A stretch of DNA of 64,000 nucleotides from Actinomadura macrotermitis (GCF_009604375.1 NZ_WEGH01000002.1:1698073-1762072); one strand, 5' to 3'; shown: positions 27,725 to 36,654, counted from the stretch's first letter. Numbers and translations: made by a program. The notes: generated by a model not told the origin, from the sequence alone.

Positions 27725-28141
27725 ATGTTCCGCACGATGTTCAAGAGCAAGATCCACCGCGCCACCGTCACCCAGGCCGACCTGCACTATGTCGGGTCGC
27801 TGACGCTGGACCAGGACCTGATGGACGCCGCCGACCTGCTGCCCGGCGAGCAGGTGGCGATCGTCGACATCGACAACGGCGCCCGGCTGGAGACCTACCT
27901 GATCGCGGGCGAGCGCGGCTCGGGGATCATCGGCATCAACGGCGCGGCGGCCCGGCTGGTCTCGCCCGGCGACCTGGTGATCATCATCAGCTACGCGCAG
28001 ATGAGCGACGCCGACGCGCGCGCGTTCGTGCCGCGGGTGGTGCACGTGGACCGCGACAACAAGATCATCTCGCTGGGCTCCGACCCGGCCGAGCCGGTGC
28101 CCGGGACCAAGGACGTGCGCGGCGACCTCGTGCACGGCTGA
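27725..28141 (+). CDS. panD: Aspartate 1-decarboxylase proenzyme
   Basis: Makes beta-alanine from L-aspartate for PanC. The self-cleavage site G24-S25 is intact in LHYVGSLTLD; S25 becomes the pyruvoyl cofactor. Y58-region and ISYAQMSD segments are conserved. 138 aa is normal for actinobacteria, where maturation usually needs no separate PanZ. ATG 27725 follows GAAGGAGACC. A rho-independent terminator lies shortly after the gene, so the pan genes form their own unit ahead of nadB. Confidence 0.95.
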   Translation: MFRTMFKSKIHRATVTQADLHYVGSLTLDQDLMDAADLLPGEQVAIVDIDNGARLETYLIAGERGSGIIGINGAAARLVSPGDLVIIISYAQMSDADARAFVPRVVHVDRDNKIISLGSDPAEPVPGTKDVRGDLVHG

Positions 28142-28166
28142 TCCGTGCCGGATTGACGCGTTCCAG

Positions 28167-28204
28167 GCCGCGGACCTGCGCTTTCGTGCGGGTCCGCGGC
28201 TTTT
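28167..28204 (+). terminator. Rho-independent terminator after panD
   Basis: GCCGCGGACCTGC (28167-28179) pairs with 28188-28200 (one T-G wobble) around an 8-nt loop, followed directly by TTTT. It separates the pan genes from nadB. Confidence 0.85.
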
Positions 28205-28279
28205 GCATGGGGTCGGCCGCCGGAGCATCCCGGGGTTAATGTCACAATGACGAGAACCGACTCCCTCCGAGGAGGGGAC

Positions 28280-29887
28280 ATGATCCCTCGTCAGCTCGCC
28301 GCCGCCGCCCCCGGCTGGACCACCACCGCCGACGTCGTCGTGATCGGGTCCGGCATCGCCGGCCTGGTCACGGCGCTGCGCTGCCGCCCGCACGGGCGGG
28401 TGCTGCTCGTCACCAAGGCGCTGCTGGACGCCGGCTCCACCCGCTGGGCGCAGGGCGGCATCGCCGCCGCGCTCGCCCCCGACGACACCCCCGCCGAGCA
28501 CCTGGCCGACACCCTGGTCGCCGGCGTCGGCCTCTGCGACGAGGCGGCCGTGCGCGCCCTGGTCACCGAAGGACCGGACGCGGTGCGGCGGCTGATCGCG
28601 TTCGGCGCCGAGTTCGACCGCGCCGCCGACGGGGAGATCGCGCTCACCCGCGAGGGCGGCCACCACCGGCGCCGCATCGCGCACGCGGGCGGCGACGCCA
28701 CCGGCGCCGAGATCAGCCGCGCCCTGCTGGCCGCCCTCAAGGAGGCCGGCATCGAGGTGATCGAGCACGCCCTGGTGCTCGACCTGCTCCGCGACGGCGC
28801 CGGGCGCGCCGCCGGCGTCACCCTGCACGTGATGGGCGAGGGCCAGCCGCACGGCGTCGGCGCGGTGCGCGCCCGCGCCGTCGTCCTGGCCACCGGCGGC
28901 CTCGGCCAGGTGTTCTCGGCCACCACCAACCCCGAGGTGTCCACCGGCGACGGCGTCGCGCTCGCGCTGCGCGCCGGGGCGGCCGTCGCCGACCTGGAGT
29001 TCGTCCAGTTCCACCCGACCGTGCTGTGGCTCGGCGACGGCGCGCGCGGCCGGCAGCCGCTGATCTCCGAGGCCGTCCGCGGTGAGGGCGCCCACCTGGT
29101 CGACGCGTCCGGGACGCGGTTCATGGCGGGCCGGCACGAGCTGGCCGAGCTGGCGCCGCGCGACGTGGTCGCCAAGGGGATCACGAACCGGATGCGCGAG
29201 ACCGGCGCGTCCCACATGCTGCTGGACGCCCGCCACTTCGGCGCCGCGATGTGGGAGCGGCGCTTCCCGACGATCCTGGCCGCCTGCCGCCACCACGGCA
29301 TCGACCCGGTGACCGAGCCGATCCCGGTCGTCCCGGCGGCGCACTACGCCAGCGGCGGCGTCCGCACCGACCTGCACGGCCGCACCACGGTGCCGGGCCT
29401 GTACGCGTGCGGCGAGGCCGCCTGCACCGGCGTGCACGGCGCGAACCGGCTCGCCTCCAACTCGCTGCTGGAGGGCCTGGTGTTCGCCGAGCGGATCGCC
29501 GCCGCCATCGCCGCCGACCCGGCCGTGCCGGGGACGCCCGGCGCGGCGCCCGCGCGCGCCGCGCTGCTCGGCCCGGACGCCCGCGCCGAGATCCAGCGGA
29601 TCATGACGGCGCACGCCGGCGTCATCCGCACCGGGCCGGGCCTCGCCACCGCCGTCCGCGAGCTGGCCGCCCTCCCCGCGGGCGCCGAACCGGGCGTCGC
29701 GGCCTGGGAGGCGACCAACCTGCACACGGTCGCGTCGGCCATCGCGGCGGCCGCGCTGCGGCGCGAGGAGACGCGCGGCAGCCACTGGCGCGAGGACTTC
29801 CCGGACCTGTCCGCCGCCTGGCGCGGCCACCTGGTCACCCGGCTGGCCGGCGACGGCCTCACCACCACCTTCGAGGAGCACGCATGA
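28280..29887 (+). CDS. nadB: L-aspartate oxidase
   Basis: FAD enzyme oxidising L-aspartate to iminoaspartate, the first step of de novo NAD synthesis. The FAD motif VVVIGSGIAGLVTAL is near residue 14, with STRWAQGGIAAAL, the HTH-like REGGHHRRRIAHAGGDATG substrate region, EFVQFHPT and the C-terminal GLYACGEAACTGVHGANRLASNSLLEGLVF. 535 aa is full length. ATG 28280 has GGAGGGG upstream; ATG 28247 would add 11 residues and weaken this signal. nadC overlaps by four bases; nadA is not in the window. Confidence 0.95.
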   Translation: MIPRQLAAAAPGWTTTADVVVIGSGIAGLVTALRCRPHGRVLLVTKALLDAGSTRWAQGGIAAALAPDDTPAEHLADTLVAGVGLCDEAAVRALVTEGPDAVRRLIAFGAEFDRAADGEIALTREGGHHRRRIAHAGGDATGAEISRALLAALKEAGIEVIEHALVLDLLRDGAGRAAGVTLHVMGEGQPHGVGAVRARAVVLATGGLGQVFSATTNPEVSTGDGVALALRAGAAVADLEFVQFHPTVLWLGDGARGRQPLISEAVRGEGAHLVDASGTRFMAGRHELAELAPRDVVAKGITNRMRETGASHMLLDARHFGAAMWERRFPTILAACRHHGIDPVTEPIPVVPAAHYASGGVRTDLHGRTTVPGLYACGEAACTGVHGANRLASNSLLEGLVFAERIAAAIAADPAVPGTPGAAPARAALLGPDARAEIQRIMTAHAGVIRTGPGLATAVRELAALPAGAEPGVAAWEATNLHTVASAIAAAALRREETRGSHWREDFPDLSAAWRGHLVTRLAGDGLTTTFEEHA

Positions 29888-30741
29888 CCCCCGAACTCAC
29901 CGCCCGGCTGACCGCCGCCGGCCTCGATCCACAGGCTGTGGAGAACCTGGTGCGGACCGCGCTGGCCGAGGACGGCGGCACCGACGTCACCAGCGAGCCG
30001 ATCTTCGGCCCGGACGAGACCGCCGCCGGCGCCTTCACCGCCCGCGAGGACGGCGTCGTGGCGGGCGTCCCGGTCGCCGAGACGGTCTTCGAGCTGCTCG
30101 GCATCGGCTACGTCGCCAAGGTCGCCGACGGCGACCCCGTCACCGCCGGCCAGGTGCTGATCTCGGTGACCGGGCCGACCCGCGCGGTGCTGCGCGCCGA
30201 GCGGATCGCGCTGAACCTGCTCACCCACCTGTCGGGCATCGCCACCGCCACCCGCCGCTGGGCCGACGCGCTGGCGGGCACCAAGGCCCGCGTCCGCGAC
30301 AGCCGCAAGACGCTGCCGGGCCTGCGCGCCCTGCAGAAGTACGCGGTGCGCTGCGGCGGCGGCGTCAACCACCGGATGGGCCTGCACGACGCCGCGCTGA
30401 TCAAGGACAACCACGTGGCCGCCGCCGGCTCGGTCACCCGCGCCTACCAGGCGGTCCGCGCCGCCCACCCCGGCCTGCACATCCAGGTCGAGTGCGACAC
30501 GCTGCCGCAGGTCGAGGAGGCCCTCGCGGTCGGCGCGACGTCGATCCTGCTGGACAACATGACCGTCGCCGAGACGGCCGAGGCGGTCCGGCTGGTCGCC
30601 GGCCGCGCCGAACTGGAGGCGAGCGGCGGCCTGACGCTGGACCGGGCCCGAGATGTCGCCGTGACCGGTGTGGACTACCTTGCAGTAGGTGCGCTGACCC
30701 ACTCGGCGCGCGTGTTCGACATCGGCCTTGACTTCTCCTGA
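29884..30741 (+). CDS. nadC: Nicotinate-nucleotide pyrophosphorylase (quinolinate PRTase)
   Basis: Decarboxylating phosphoribosyl transfer onto quinolinate, giving nicotinate mononucleotide. Type II PRTase motifs are LTHLSGIATATRRW, RDSRKTLPGLRALQKYAVRCGGGVNHRMGL (split here for naming), the IKDNH motif and ECDTLPQVEEAL, with the DNMT segment near the C terminus. 285 aa is normal. The ATGA overlap with nadB implies translational coupling. coaX starts 14 nt after its stop. Confidence 0.95.
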   Translation: MTPELTARLTAAGLDPQAVENLVRTALAEDGGTDVTSEPIFGPDETAAGAFTAREDGVVAGVPVAETVFELLGIGYVAKVADGDPVTAGQVLISVTGPTRAVLRAERIALNLLTHLSGIATATRRWADALAGTKARVRDSRKTLPGLRALQKYAVRCGGGVNHRMGLHDAALIKDNHVAAAGSVTRAYQAVRAAHPGLHIQVECDTLPQVEEALAVGATSILLDNMTVAETAEAVRLVAGRAELEASGGLTLDRARDVAVTGVDYLAVGALTHSARVFDIGLDFS

Positions 30742-30755
30742 TCAGCGGGGACCTG

Positions 30756-31538
30756 ATGCTGCTCACCATCGACGTCGGTAACACCCACACCGTCCTCGGC
30801 CTCTTCGAGGGCGAGGAGGTGATCGAGCACTGGCGGATCAACACCGATCCACGGCGGACCGCCGACGAGATCGCCGTGGTCCTGCAGGGCCTGGTCCAGC
30901 AGAGCCCGCTGCTGGCCGACACCGACATCAGCGGCATCGCGCTCTGCTCGACGGTGCCCTCGGTGCTGCACGAGATGCGCGAGATGTGCCGCCGCTACTA
31001 CGGCGACGTGCCCGCGGTGATCGTCGAGCCCGGCGTCAAGACCGGGGTGCCGGTCCGGATGGACAACCCCAAGGAGGTCGGAGCCGACCGCATCGTCAAC
31101 GCGCTGGCCGCCGTGCACCTGCACGGCGGCCCGGCGATCGTGGTCGACTTCGGCACCGCCACCACCTTCGACGCCGTCTCGGCCAAGGGCGAGTACGTCG
31201 GCGGCGCGATCGCCCCCGGCATCGAGATCTCCATCGACGCGCTGTCCTCGCGCGGCGCCCAGCTGCACAAGATCGAGCTGGTCCGGCCCCGGTCGGTGAT
31301 CGCCAAGAACACCGTGGAGGCGCTGCAGTCGGGCATCATCTTCGGCTTCGCCGGCCAGGTCGACGGGCTCGTCGAGCGGATGAGCGACGAGCTGGCCGCC
31401 GATCCCGGCGAGGTCACCGTCATCGCGACCGGCGGCCTGGCGCCGCTGGTGCTGGAGGAGTCGCGCAGCATCGACCACTTCGAGCCGTGGCTGACGCTGG
31501 TCGGCCTGCGCCTCATCTACCAGCGCAACACCCCGTAA
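30756..31538 (+). CDS. coaX: Type III pantothenate kinase
   Basis: First committed step of CoA synthesis from pantothenate, using an ASKHA fold that is insensitive to CoA feedback. Motifs: P-loop-like IDVGNTHTVLGLF at the N terminus, GADRIVNALAA, VDFGTATTFD and GGAIAPGIEIS. The length of 260 aa fits CoaX. It follows nadC closely, so NAD and CoA precursors may be co-regulated here. ATG 30756 follows GGGGACC. Confidence 0.94.
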   Translation: MLLTIDVGNTHTVLGLFEGEEVIEHWRINTDPRRTADEIAVVLQGLVQQSPLLADTDISGIALCSTVPSVLHEMREMCRRYYGDVPAVIVEPGVKTGVPVRMDNPKEVGADRIVNALAAVHLHGGPAIVVDFGTATTFDAVSAKGEYVGGAIAPGIEISIDALSSRGAQLHKIELVRPRSVIAKNTVEALQSGIIFGFAGQVDGLVERMSDELAADPGEVTVIATGGLAPLVLEESRSIDHFEPWLTLVGLRLIYQRNTP

Positions 31539-31575
31539 CGGCGCCCGCGCCCGTCCCGGCACCGGCGCGGGCCGA

Positions 31576-31587
31576 TAGCCTTGCCGG
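31576..31587 (+). promoter_or_regulatory. lysS -10 element, leaderless context
   Basis: TAGCCT (31576-31581) matches TANNNT and stands 6 nt before the GTG start of lysS. This suggests a separate lysS promoter with transcription starting at the initiation codon. Confidence 0.5.
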
Positions 31588-33078
31588 GTGAGCGACGAGA
31601 CCTACGACGACCTTCCGGAGCAGATGCGGGTGCGCCGGGAGAAGCTCGACCGGCTGCGTGAGAGCGGCATCGACCCCTACCCGGTGACCTTCCCGAGGAC
31701 GGCGACCATCGCCGAGATCCGGGACAAACACCCCGGCCTGGAGCCGGGCACCGAGACGGGCGAGAAGGTCGGCGTCACCGGTCGCGTCATGCTGGTCCGC
31801 AACACCGGCAAGCTCTGCTTCGCCACCATCCGCGACGGCTCGGGCGACATCCAGGTGATGCTGTCGCTGGCCAACGTCGGCCAGGACGCGCTGGACGCCT
31901 GGAAGCGCGACGTGGACCTCGGCGACCACATCGGCGTCGAGGGCGAGGTGATCACCTCCCGCCGCGGCGAGCTGTCGATCATGGCGGACCGGTACGCGAT
32001 CACCTCCAAGTGCCTGCGGCCGCTGCCCGACAAGCACGCCGGGCTCACCGACCCCGAGGCGCGGGTCCGCCAGCGCTACGTCGACCTCATCGTCAACGAC
32101 GAGGCGCGCCGGATGGCGCAGATCCGCAGCGCCACCGTGCGCGCGGTCCGCGACTTCTGGCACGAGGAGGGGTACCTGGAGGTCGAGACCCCGATGCTCC
32201 AGCCGATCCACGGCGGAGCGGCGGCGCGGCCCTTCACCACCCACATCAACGCCTACGGCATGGACCTGTACCTGCGGATCGCGATCGAGCTGTACCTCAA
32301 GCGGCTCGTCGTCGGCGGGATCGAGAAGGTCTTCGAGATCAACCGCAACTTCCGCAACGAGGGCGCGGACTCCACCCACAACCCCGAGTTCACCATGCTC
32401 GAGGCGTACGGGACCTACCTCGACTACAACGACATGGCCGACCTGACGCAGCGGATGTACCAGAAGGCCGTCGTGGCGGCCCTCGGCACCACCGTCGTCC
32501 GGCACGGCGAGCACGAGATCGACCTCGGCCTGCCCGAGTGGCCGCGCATCACCCTGTACGGGGCGGTCTCCGAGGTGCTCGGCGAGGAGATCACCCCGCA
32601 CACCCCGATCGAGGCGGTGCGCAAGCTCGCCGACGCCCGCGAGGTGCACTGGGACCCCAAGTGGGGCCAGGGCAAGGTCGTGCAGGAGATCTTCGAGGAG
32701 CTCATCGAGCACACCCTGATCCAGCCGACGTTCGTCATGGACTACCCGCTGGAGACCTCCCCGCTGACCCGCCAGCACCGCGAGGAGCCGCTGCTCACCG
32801 AGAAGTGGGACCTGATCGGGTTCGGCACCGAGCTCGGCACCGCCTACTCCGAGCTGGTCGACCCGGTCGAGCAGCGCCGCCGCCTCACCGAGCAGTCGCT
32901 GCTGGCGGCGGGCGGCGACCCCGAGGCGATGCAGCTGGACGAGGACTTCCTGCGGGCGCTGGAGTACGCGATGCCGCCGACGGGCGGCATGGGCGCCGGC
33001 ATCGACCGGATGATCATGGCCTTCACCGGCAAGGGCATCCGGGAGACCATCCTGTTCCCCCTGGTGAAGCCGGAGTAG
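31588..33078 (+). CDS. lysS: Lysyl-tRNA synthetase, class II
   Basis: 496 aa. The N-terminal OB-fold anticodon domain holds VTGRVMLVRNTGKLCFATIRDG. The class II core has motif 1 (EVETPMLQPIHGGAAARPF), motif 2 (FEINRNFRNEGADSTHNPEF) and motif 3 (GGMGAGIDRMIMAF). It charges tRNA-Lys. There is no membrane (MprF-like) extension. GTG 31588 is used because it is 6 nt downstream of a -10 hexamer and yields the conserved N terminus. A very stable hairpin follows. Confidence 0.95.
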   Translation: MSDETYDDLPEQMRVRREKLDRLRESGIDPYPVTFPRTATIAEIRDKHPGLEPGTETGEKVGVTGRVMLVRNTGKLCFATIRDGSGDIQVMLSLANVGQDALDAWKRDVDLGDHIGVEGEVITSRRGELSIMADRYAITSKCLRPLPDKHAGLTDPEARVRQRYVDLIVNDEARRMAQIRSATVRAVRDFWHEEGYLEVETPMLQPIHGGAAARPFTTHINAYGMDLYLRIAIELYLKRLVVGGIEKVFEINRNFRNEGADSTHNPEFTMLEAYGTYLDYNDMADLTQRMYQKAVVAALGTTVVRHGEHEIDLGLPEWPRITLYGAVSEVLGEEITPHTPIEAVRKLADAREVHWDPKWGQGKVVQEIFEELIEHTLIQPTFVMDYPLETSPLTRQHREEPLLTEKWDLIGFGTELGTAYSELVDPVEQRRRLTEQSLLAAGGDPEAMQLDEDFLRALEYAMPPTGGMGAGIDRMIMAFTGKGIRETILFPLVKPE

Positions 33079-33097
33079 AACCCCAGGACAATCACGC

Positions 33098-33147
33098 CCG
33101 CGGGCCCCGGGTCCCTCGTCGGACGGCGAGGGACCCGGGGCCCGCGG
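33098..33147 (+). terminator. 21-bp perfect hairpin after lysS
   Basis: The arm 33098-33118 (begins CCGCGGGCCCCGGG) pairs without mismatch with 33127-33147 around the loop TCGGACGG. No T-run follows. It lies 20 nt after the lysS stop and is the most stable simple hairpin I found in the window. Confidence 0.75.
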
Positions 33148-33547
33148 CCGGTAGAGGACACCCGGCCCGCGTGTGGCGTAGGGGGCGCTCGGCGTGTGAG
33201 AGGCGGACCCGCCCGCCCCTTGGGCCGGTGCGTGGCGTAGGGGGCGCCTGGCGCGTGTTGAGTGGCCTCGCCTGCCTGAGTGGCCTGCGGCGTAGGGAAC
33301 GCCCGGCACGCGCGGGCTGGGCCCGTTGCTTCGGTTTGGCAGGGGAGCGGTAGGGGTGTGACGGCCGGCATGCCTTTCCTGTCGGCAGGAGCCCGTGGAC
33401 GTTCGATAGGTGGGCCCCGCCCGCCTTGGAGTGGCGCTTGGGCGGGCCGGTGAGACGGGGCGGGGCCTTGGCGGCATGTGGTGGGCCGCGCTGACGAGTG
33501 AACGGGCTCAAGGGGGCGGGCGTGGGGAGCGAAGTCGGGGCGGGGGG
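33148..33547. repeat. Gene-free region with three degenerate direct repeats
   Basis: About 400 nt between the lysS hairpin and the lacI-family gene. Three copies of a unit close to GGCGTAGGGGGCGC-YYGGCGYGYG begin near 33175, 33235 and 33290, spaced about 60 and 55 nt apart. The first two copies are the closest; the third reads GGCGTAGGGAACGCCCGG. Long open frames across it are low-complexity (Arg/Pro/Ala-rich) and lack ribosome-binding sites, so I do not call a gene. Confidence 0.5.
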
Positions 33548-34570
33548 TCAGGCGGAGGCGCGGATGACGAGTTCGGGGGTCAGGACGACCTGGCGGTGGC
33601 GGTGGGAGGGGCCCTCGGCGGTCTCGGCCAGGGCCAGTTCGGCGGCCTCCCAGCCGAGCTCGCGGCGCGGCTGGCGGATCGTGGTGAGCGGCACCGCGGC
33701 GCCGGCGGCCAGCTCGATGTCGTCGTAGCCGATCACCGCGATGTCGGCGGGGACCCGCACGCCGAGCCGGACCAGCTCGTTGACCAGGCCGATGGCCAGC
33801 AGGTCGTTGGCGCAGAAGACGCCGGCCGGGACCGTCGGCAGGTCCAGCAGCCGCTGCGCGGCGGCCTGGCCCTCGGTGAGCGACAGGGTGTCCTGGGTGA
33901 GCACCACCGGCTCGTCGCAGCCGGCCTTGGCGAGGGTGCGGGCGGCGCCGTGGCGGCGCTCCAGCAGCGGCGGCGGCTCGGGGCGGCCGGTGACGAACGC
34001 CAGGTGCTCGCGGCCGAGGGCGATCAGGTGGGTGGCCGCGATGTCGCCGCCGGCGACGTGGTCGACCTGGGCGGAGCAGACGTCGGGGCCGGTGTGGTCC
34101 ATCAGCACGACGCTCATCCCGGACGCGCGCAGCCGGTCGATGGCGGGCGCGCCGAGCGCGACCGGCATCGCCAGCACGCCGGTGGCGCGCTGCCCGGCCA
34201 GCAGCTCCAGGATCCGCTCCTCCTTTTGCGGAGAGTGATCGTTGCTGAGCCACAGCGCCTCGTAGCCGGCCTCGTTCAGCGCGAGCTCGGCCCCGCGCGC
34301 CACGTCGGTGGCGTAGGGGTTGGTGAGGTCGTCGACGAGCACGCCGAAGGCGCGGGCACGCCGCGCGGACCCCTCCGGCTCGGCCGGATCGGGGCCTTGG
34401 CGCAGCCGCCGCGCGGACTCGTTACGGACGAAACCGAGTTCCTCGATGGCCGCCCGGACACGGTCACGGGTAGCTTCGGCCACGAGTTCTGGCCGGTTTA
34501 GGACATTCGAAACGGTCCCAACTGAGACTCCCGCACGCCTTGCTACCTCGCGAATACTCGTCTGTGGCAA
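33548..34570 (-). CDS. LacI-family transcriptional repressor
   Basis: 340 aa. The N-terminal HTH SIREVARRAGVSVGTVSNVLN and hinge ELGFVRNESARRLRQG are typical, with a periplasmic-binding-protein-like sensor domain after them (FGVLVDDLTNPYATDVARGAELAL). The effector is probably a sugar but unknown; no sugar transporter is adjacent. The start is TTG 34570 (then PQTSIREVA) with GAGGAG 4 nt upstream; the open frame runs on to 34990 but the extension is low complexity. A LacI-type operator-like site lies 167 nt upstream at 34737. Confidence 0.88.
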   Translation of the reverse strand: MPQTSIREVARRAGVSVGTVSNVLNRPELVAEATRDRVRAAIEELGFVRNESARRLRQGPDPAEPEGSARRARAFGVLVDDLTNPYATDVARGAELALNEAGYEALWLSNDHSPQKEERILELLAGQRATGVLAMPVALGAPAIDRLRASGMSVVLMDHTGPDVCSAQVDHVAGGDIAATHLIALGREHLAFVTGRPEPPPLLERRHGAARTLAKAGCDEPVVLTQDTLSLTEGQAAAQRLLDLPTVPAGVFCANDLLAIGLVNELVRLGVRVPADIAVIGYDDIELAAGAAVPLTTIRQPRRELGWEAAELALAETAEGPSHRHRQVVLTPELVIRASA

Positions 34571-35140
34571 CTCACTCCTCGTCGGCGTCGGGCCTGTTTC
34601 CCCAGGTGGGAGGGTTCTCCGCGGCGGTGACCCGAACGACCGGCCACGGAGCGCGTTCAAAGGGGTACAGAGCGCGTTTATTCGGTGCTTGACGGGCCGG
34701 ATCCGGCCGCCTAGCGTTCCGAGCCGAAGCGTAGCTTGAAACGATTCACGATCTTCAACCGCGGTCGGGCCGGCGGAGGCCCGGAAGCGGCCGGAGAAGC
34801 GGACGGAAGGGAAGGGCCGTGGTTGCTGGAGATCATGTCCCGTCCCGGAACAGACGCACCCCCTTCTGCATGGGGCCGTCCACGCCTTCGTGGGCGGGCC
34901 TGCCGCACCCGGAGGTGCGTTCGTGTTCGGTCGGACCAACGACTGAATCGTCACCCGGAGTTCCCCTACTGCGCCCCGCATTCGGTCCATCGGCCACCTC
35001 CGGCCAAGCGCGCTGGCACCCCTGGAAACCGATGATCTAACCCCGGCAACCCGACGCTACGTACAGATCGACGCTCACCCGTACCTGTGCAGCGGGCGGC
35101 TGCATCCCCGCGGTCATCACCACGGACGAGGGAGGACGGA
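34571..35140 (+). promoter_or_regulatory. Intergenic region with sigma70-like promoter, spacer palindrome and LacI-type operator
   Basis: 570 nt without a convincing gene. TTGACG (34689-34694) and TAGCGT (34712-34717) are 17 nt apart and read toward the small HTH gene. The spacer holds the perfect palindrome GGCCGGATCCGGCC (34695-34708). TGAAACGATTCA (34737-34748) is a near-palindrome of the LacI-family operator type just past the expected transcription start. If used, the promoter would give a leader of about 415 nt. A 73-codon open frame at 34819-35040 looks non-coding to me. Confidence 0.5.
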
Positions 35141-35371
35141 GTGGAACAGGCCACACTCGTACGACGTGGCACCGAGGATCTGCGGCTGAGCGAGGACGAG
35201 CTGAAGCTCCTCGCGCAGATCGCCAGCGGTGTCACCGCAGATGTGGCGGCACGCAAGCTCGAGCTGAGTGCACGGACCCTGCGCCGGCGGCTGCGCACGA
35301 TCTGTGATCGGCTCGATGTCAACACCCCTATCGAGGCCGTGGTGTGGGCGGCCCGTAGGCAGCTCATCTAG
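35141..35371 (+). CDS. Stand-alone LuxR-type HTH protein (76 aa)
   Basis: A tiny DNA-binding protein: about 17 N-terminal residues, then one LuxR/GerE HTH (LSEDELKLLAQIASGVTADVAARKLELSARTLRRRLRTICDRLDVNTPIEAVVWAARR) reaching the C terminus. No receiver or ligand domain is present. This compact protein resembles the small, conserved actinomycete HTH regulators; its target is unknown. GTG 35141 has a strong GGGAGGA ribosome-binding site 6 nt upstream. It is convergent with the NlpC/P60 gene. The unusually long upstream region suggests complex control. Confidence 0.85.
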   Translation: MEQATLVRRGTEDLRLSEDELKLLAQIASGVTADVAARKLELSARTLRRRLRTICDRLDVNTPIEAVVWAARRQLI

Positions 35372-35500
35372 TACCGGTTCTTCACGGCGAGCTCCGTCCG
35401 ACCCCGCAGCGGCGGCGCCGGTTCCTGGCAGGTAGGTCCCTGCAGGCGGCGTCGCCGCGGACGTGGTTCGTCCCTCCCGCCCTCGCCGGGCGGCGGGGCG

Positions 35501-36490
35501 TCAGGCGACGCGGACCGCGCCGGCGAACGGGCGGCCGTCCATCGGGGCGATCTTGATGACGTCGCCGGTCTGCGGCGCGTGCAGCATCTTGCCGTCGCCG
35601 ACGTACATCCCCATGTGGTGCAGGTCGGAGTAGAAGAACACCAGGTCGCCCGGCTGCAGCTGGTCGCGGGAGATGTGCGTGCCGGCGTTCCACTGGCTGC
35701 CGGTGTAGTGCGGCAGGCTGATGCCGACCTGCTTGTAGGCCCACATCGTCAGGCCCGAGCAGTCGAAGGTGGACGGCCCCGCCGCGCCCCACACGTACGG
35801 GCGGCCGATCTTGGTCATCGCCAGCCGCAGCGCCTGCGCGGCCTTGCCGGTGCCGATCACCGGCAGCTTGGCCAGCTCGCTCGGGTCCTTCTTGACGACC
35901 TGGCTGCGCAGCTTCTCGTACAGCTGGGTGACCTTCTTGCGCTGCGCGTCGAGCTGGGTGCGCAGCTGGTCGACCTGGCGGGCGCGCTGCTCGGCGGCCG
36001 TGCGCGCGCGCTGCGCGGCCTGCATGGCCTGCATCAGGAGCTCGACCTTGGTGCCGTCCTGCCTGGCGAAGTACCGCAGCGTCGACGACTGGTCCAGGAC
36101 GCTCTGGGGGTCCTGGGCGGCGAAGAACGTCACCGCCGGGTCCGACCCGCCCTGCATGTAGGACGTGGCGGCCAGCCGGGCGAGCTTGTCGCGGATGCCC
36201 GTCAGGGCCTTCTCCTGGCGCTCGGCGTTCTCGGTGGCGACCTTGGCGGCCCGCTGCGACTGCTGGAGCTTCACCTTCAGGCCGTTGAACTGCTCGGTCA
36301 GCTGCTCCAGCTGGTCGGCGAGCTTGTGCGCCTGGTCCCTGAGCTCGGTGGTGGAGGGCTCGGGGTCGGCGTGCGCGGCGGGCGGCGCGGCCAGGGGGAC
36401 GAGGGAGGCGGCGGCGACGGCCGCGGCCAGCGCGCGCCGGCGGGTGCTGCGACGGTGACCGTAAAGGGATCCAGGGCGCGACGGCTCCAT
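35501..36490 (-). CDS. Secreted NlpC/P60 peptidoglycan endopeptidase with coiled-coil N terminus
   Basis: 329 aa. An Arg-rich signal peptide (SRPGSLYGHRRSTRRRALAAAV..., cleavage near AAHA-D) is followed by a long coiled coil (about residues 45-200, rich in Gln, Lys and Ala heptads) and a C-terminal NlpC/P60 domain. The catalytic Cys is in STFDCSGLTMWAY, the His in DLHHMGMYVG, and a third polar residue in MLHAP. This is the RipA/DIP1281-like architecture of actinobacterial septum-splitting hydrolases. A strong AGAAGGAG site precedes ATG 36490. I found no ydaO-type c-di-AMP riboswitch in the 181 nt upstream. Confidence 0.92.
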   Translation of the reverse strand: MEPSRPGSLYGHRRSTRRRALAAAVAAASLVPLAAPPAAHADPEPSTTELRDQAHKLADQLEQLTEQFNGLKVKLQQSQRAAKVATENAERQEKALTGIRDKLARLAATSYMQGGSDPAVTFFAAQDPQSVLDQSSTLRYFARQDGTKVELLMQAMQAAQRARTAAEQRARQVDQLRTQLDAQRKKVTQLYEKLRSQVVKKDPSELAKLPVIGTGKAAQALRLAMTKIGRPYVWGAAGPSTFDCSGLTMWAYKQVGISLPHYTGSQWNAGTHISRDQLQPGDLVFFYSDLHHMGMYVGDGKMLHAPQTGDVIKIAPMDGRPFAGAVRVA

Positions 36491-36654
36491 GAATTCTCCT
36501 TCTGCTCTTCCGCCCTCCGGGGTCGGCTGACGAGCCAGCGCAGGACACTAACGGAACCGGCCCCTCCTGCCAACCGGAAGCCGGGAAGTCCCACGTCGGA
36601 GGCGTGCGGGCGGGCGGTGTGCGCACCTTGTCCGCGGGCGCGGGCCCGGTGTTC

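Noticed and set aside
27146..29881. 911-codon minus-strand open frame opposite panC-nadB
   Set aside because: Runs across three real genes and has the composition of an antisense shadow.
33092..33511. 139-codon minus-strand frame after lysS
   Set aside because: Low-complexity Arg/Pro/Ala product that merely translates the hairpin and direct repeats; no ribosome-binding site.
34819..35040. 73-codon frame in the leader before the small HTH gene
   Set aside because: No ribosome-binding site and no protein-like pattern; kept only as a remark in the regulatory entry.
35141..35371. BldC identity for the small HTH protein
   Set aside because: BldC is MerR-like; this protein has a LuxR/GerE-type HTH.
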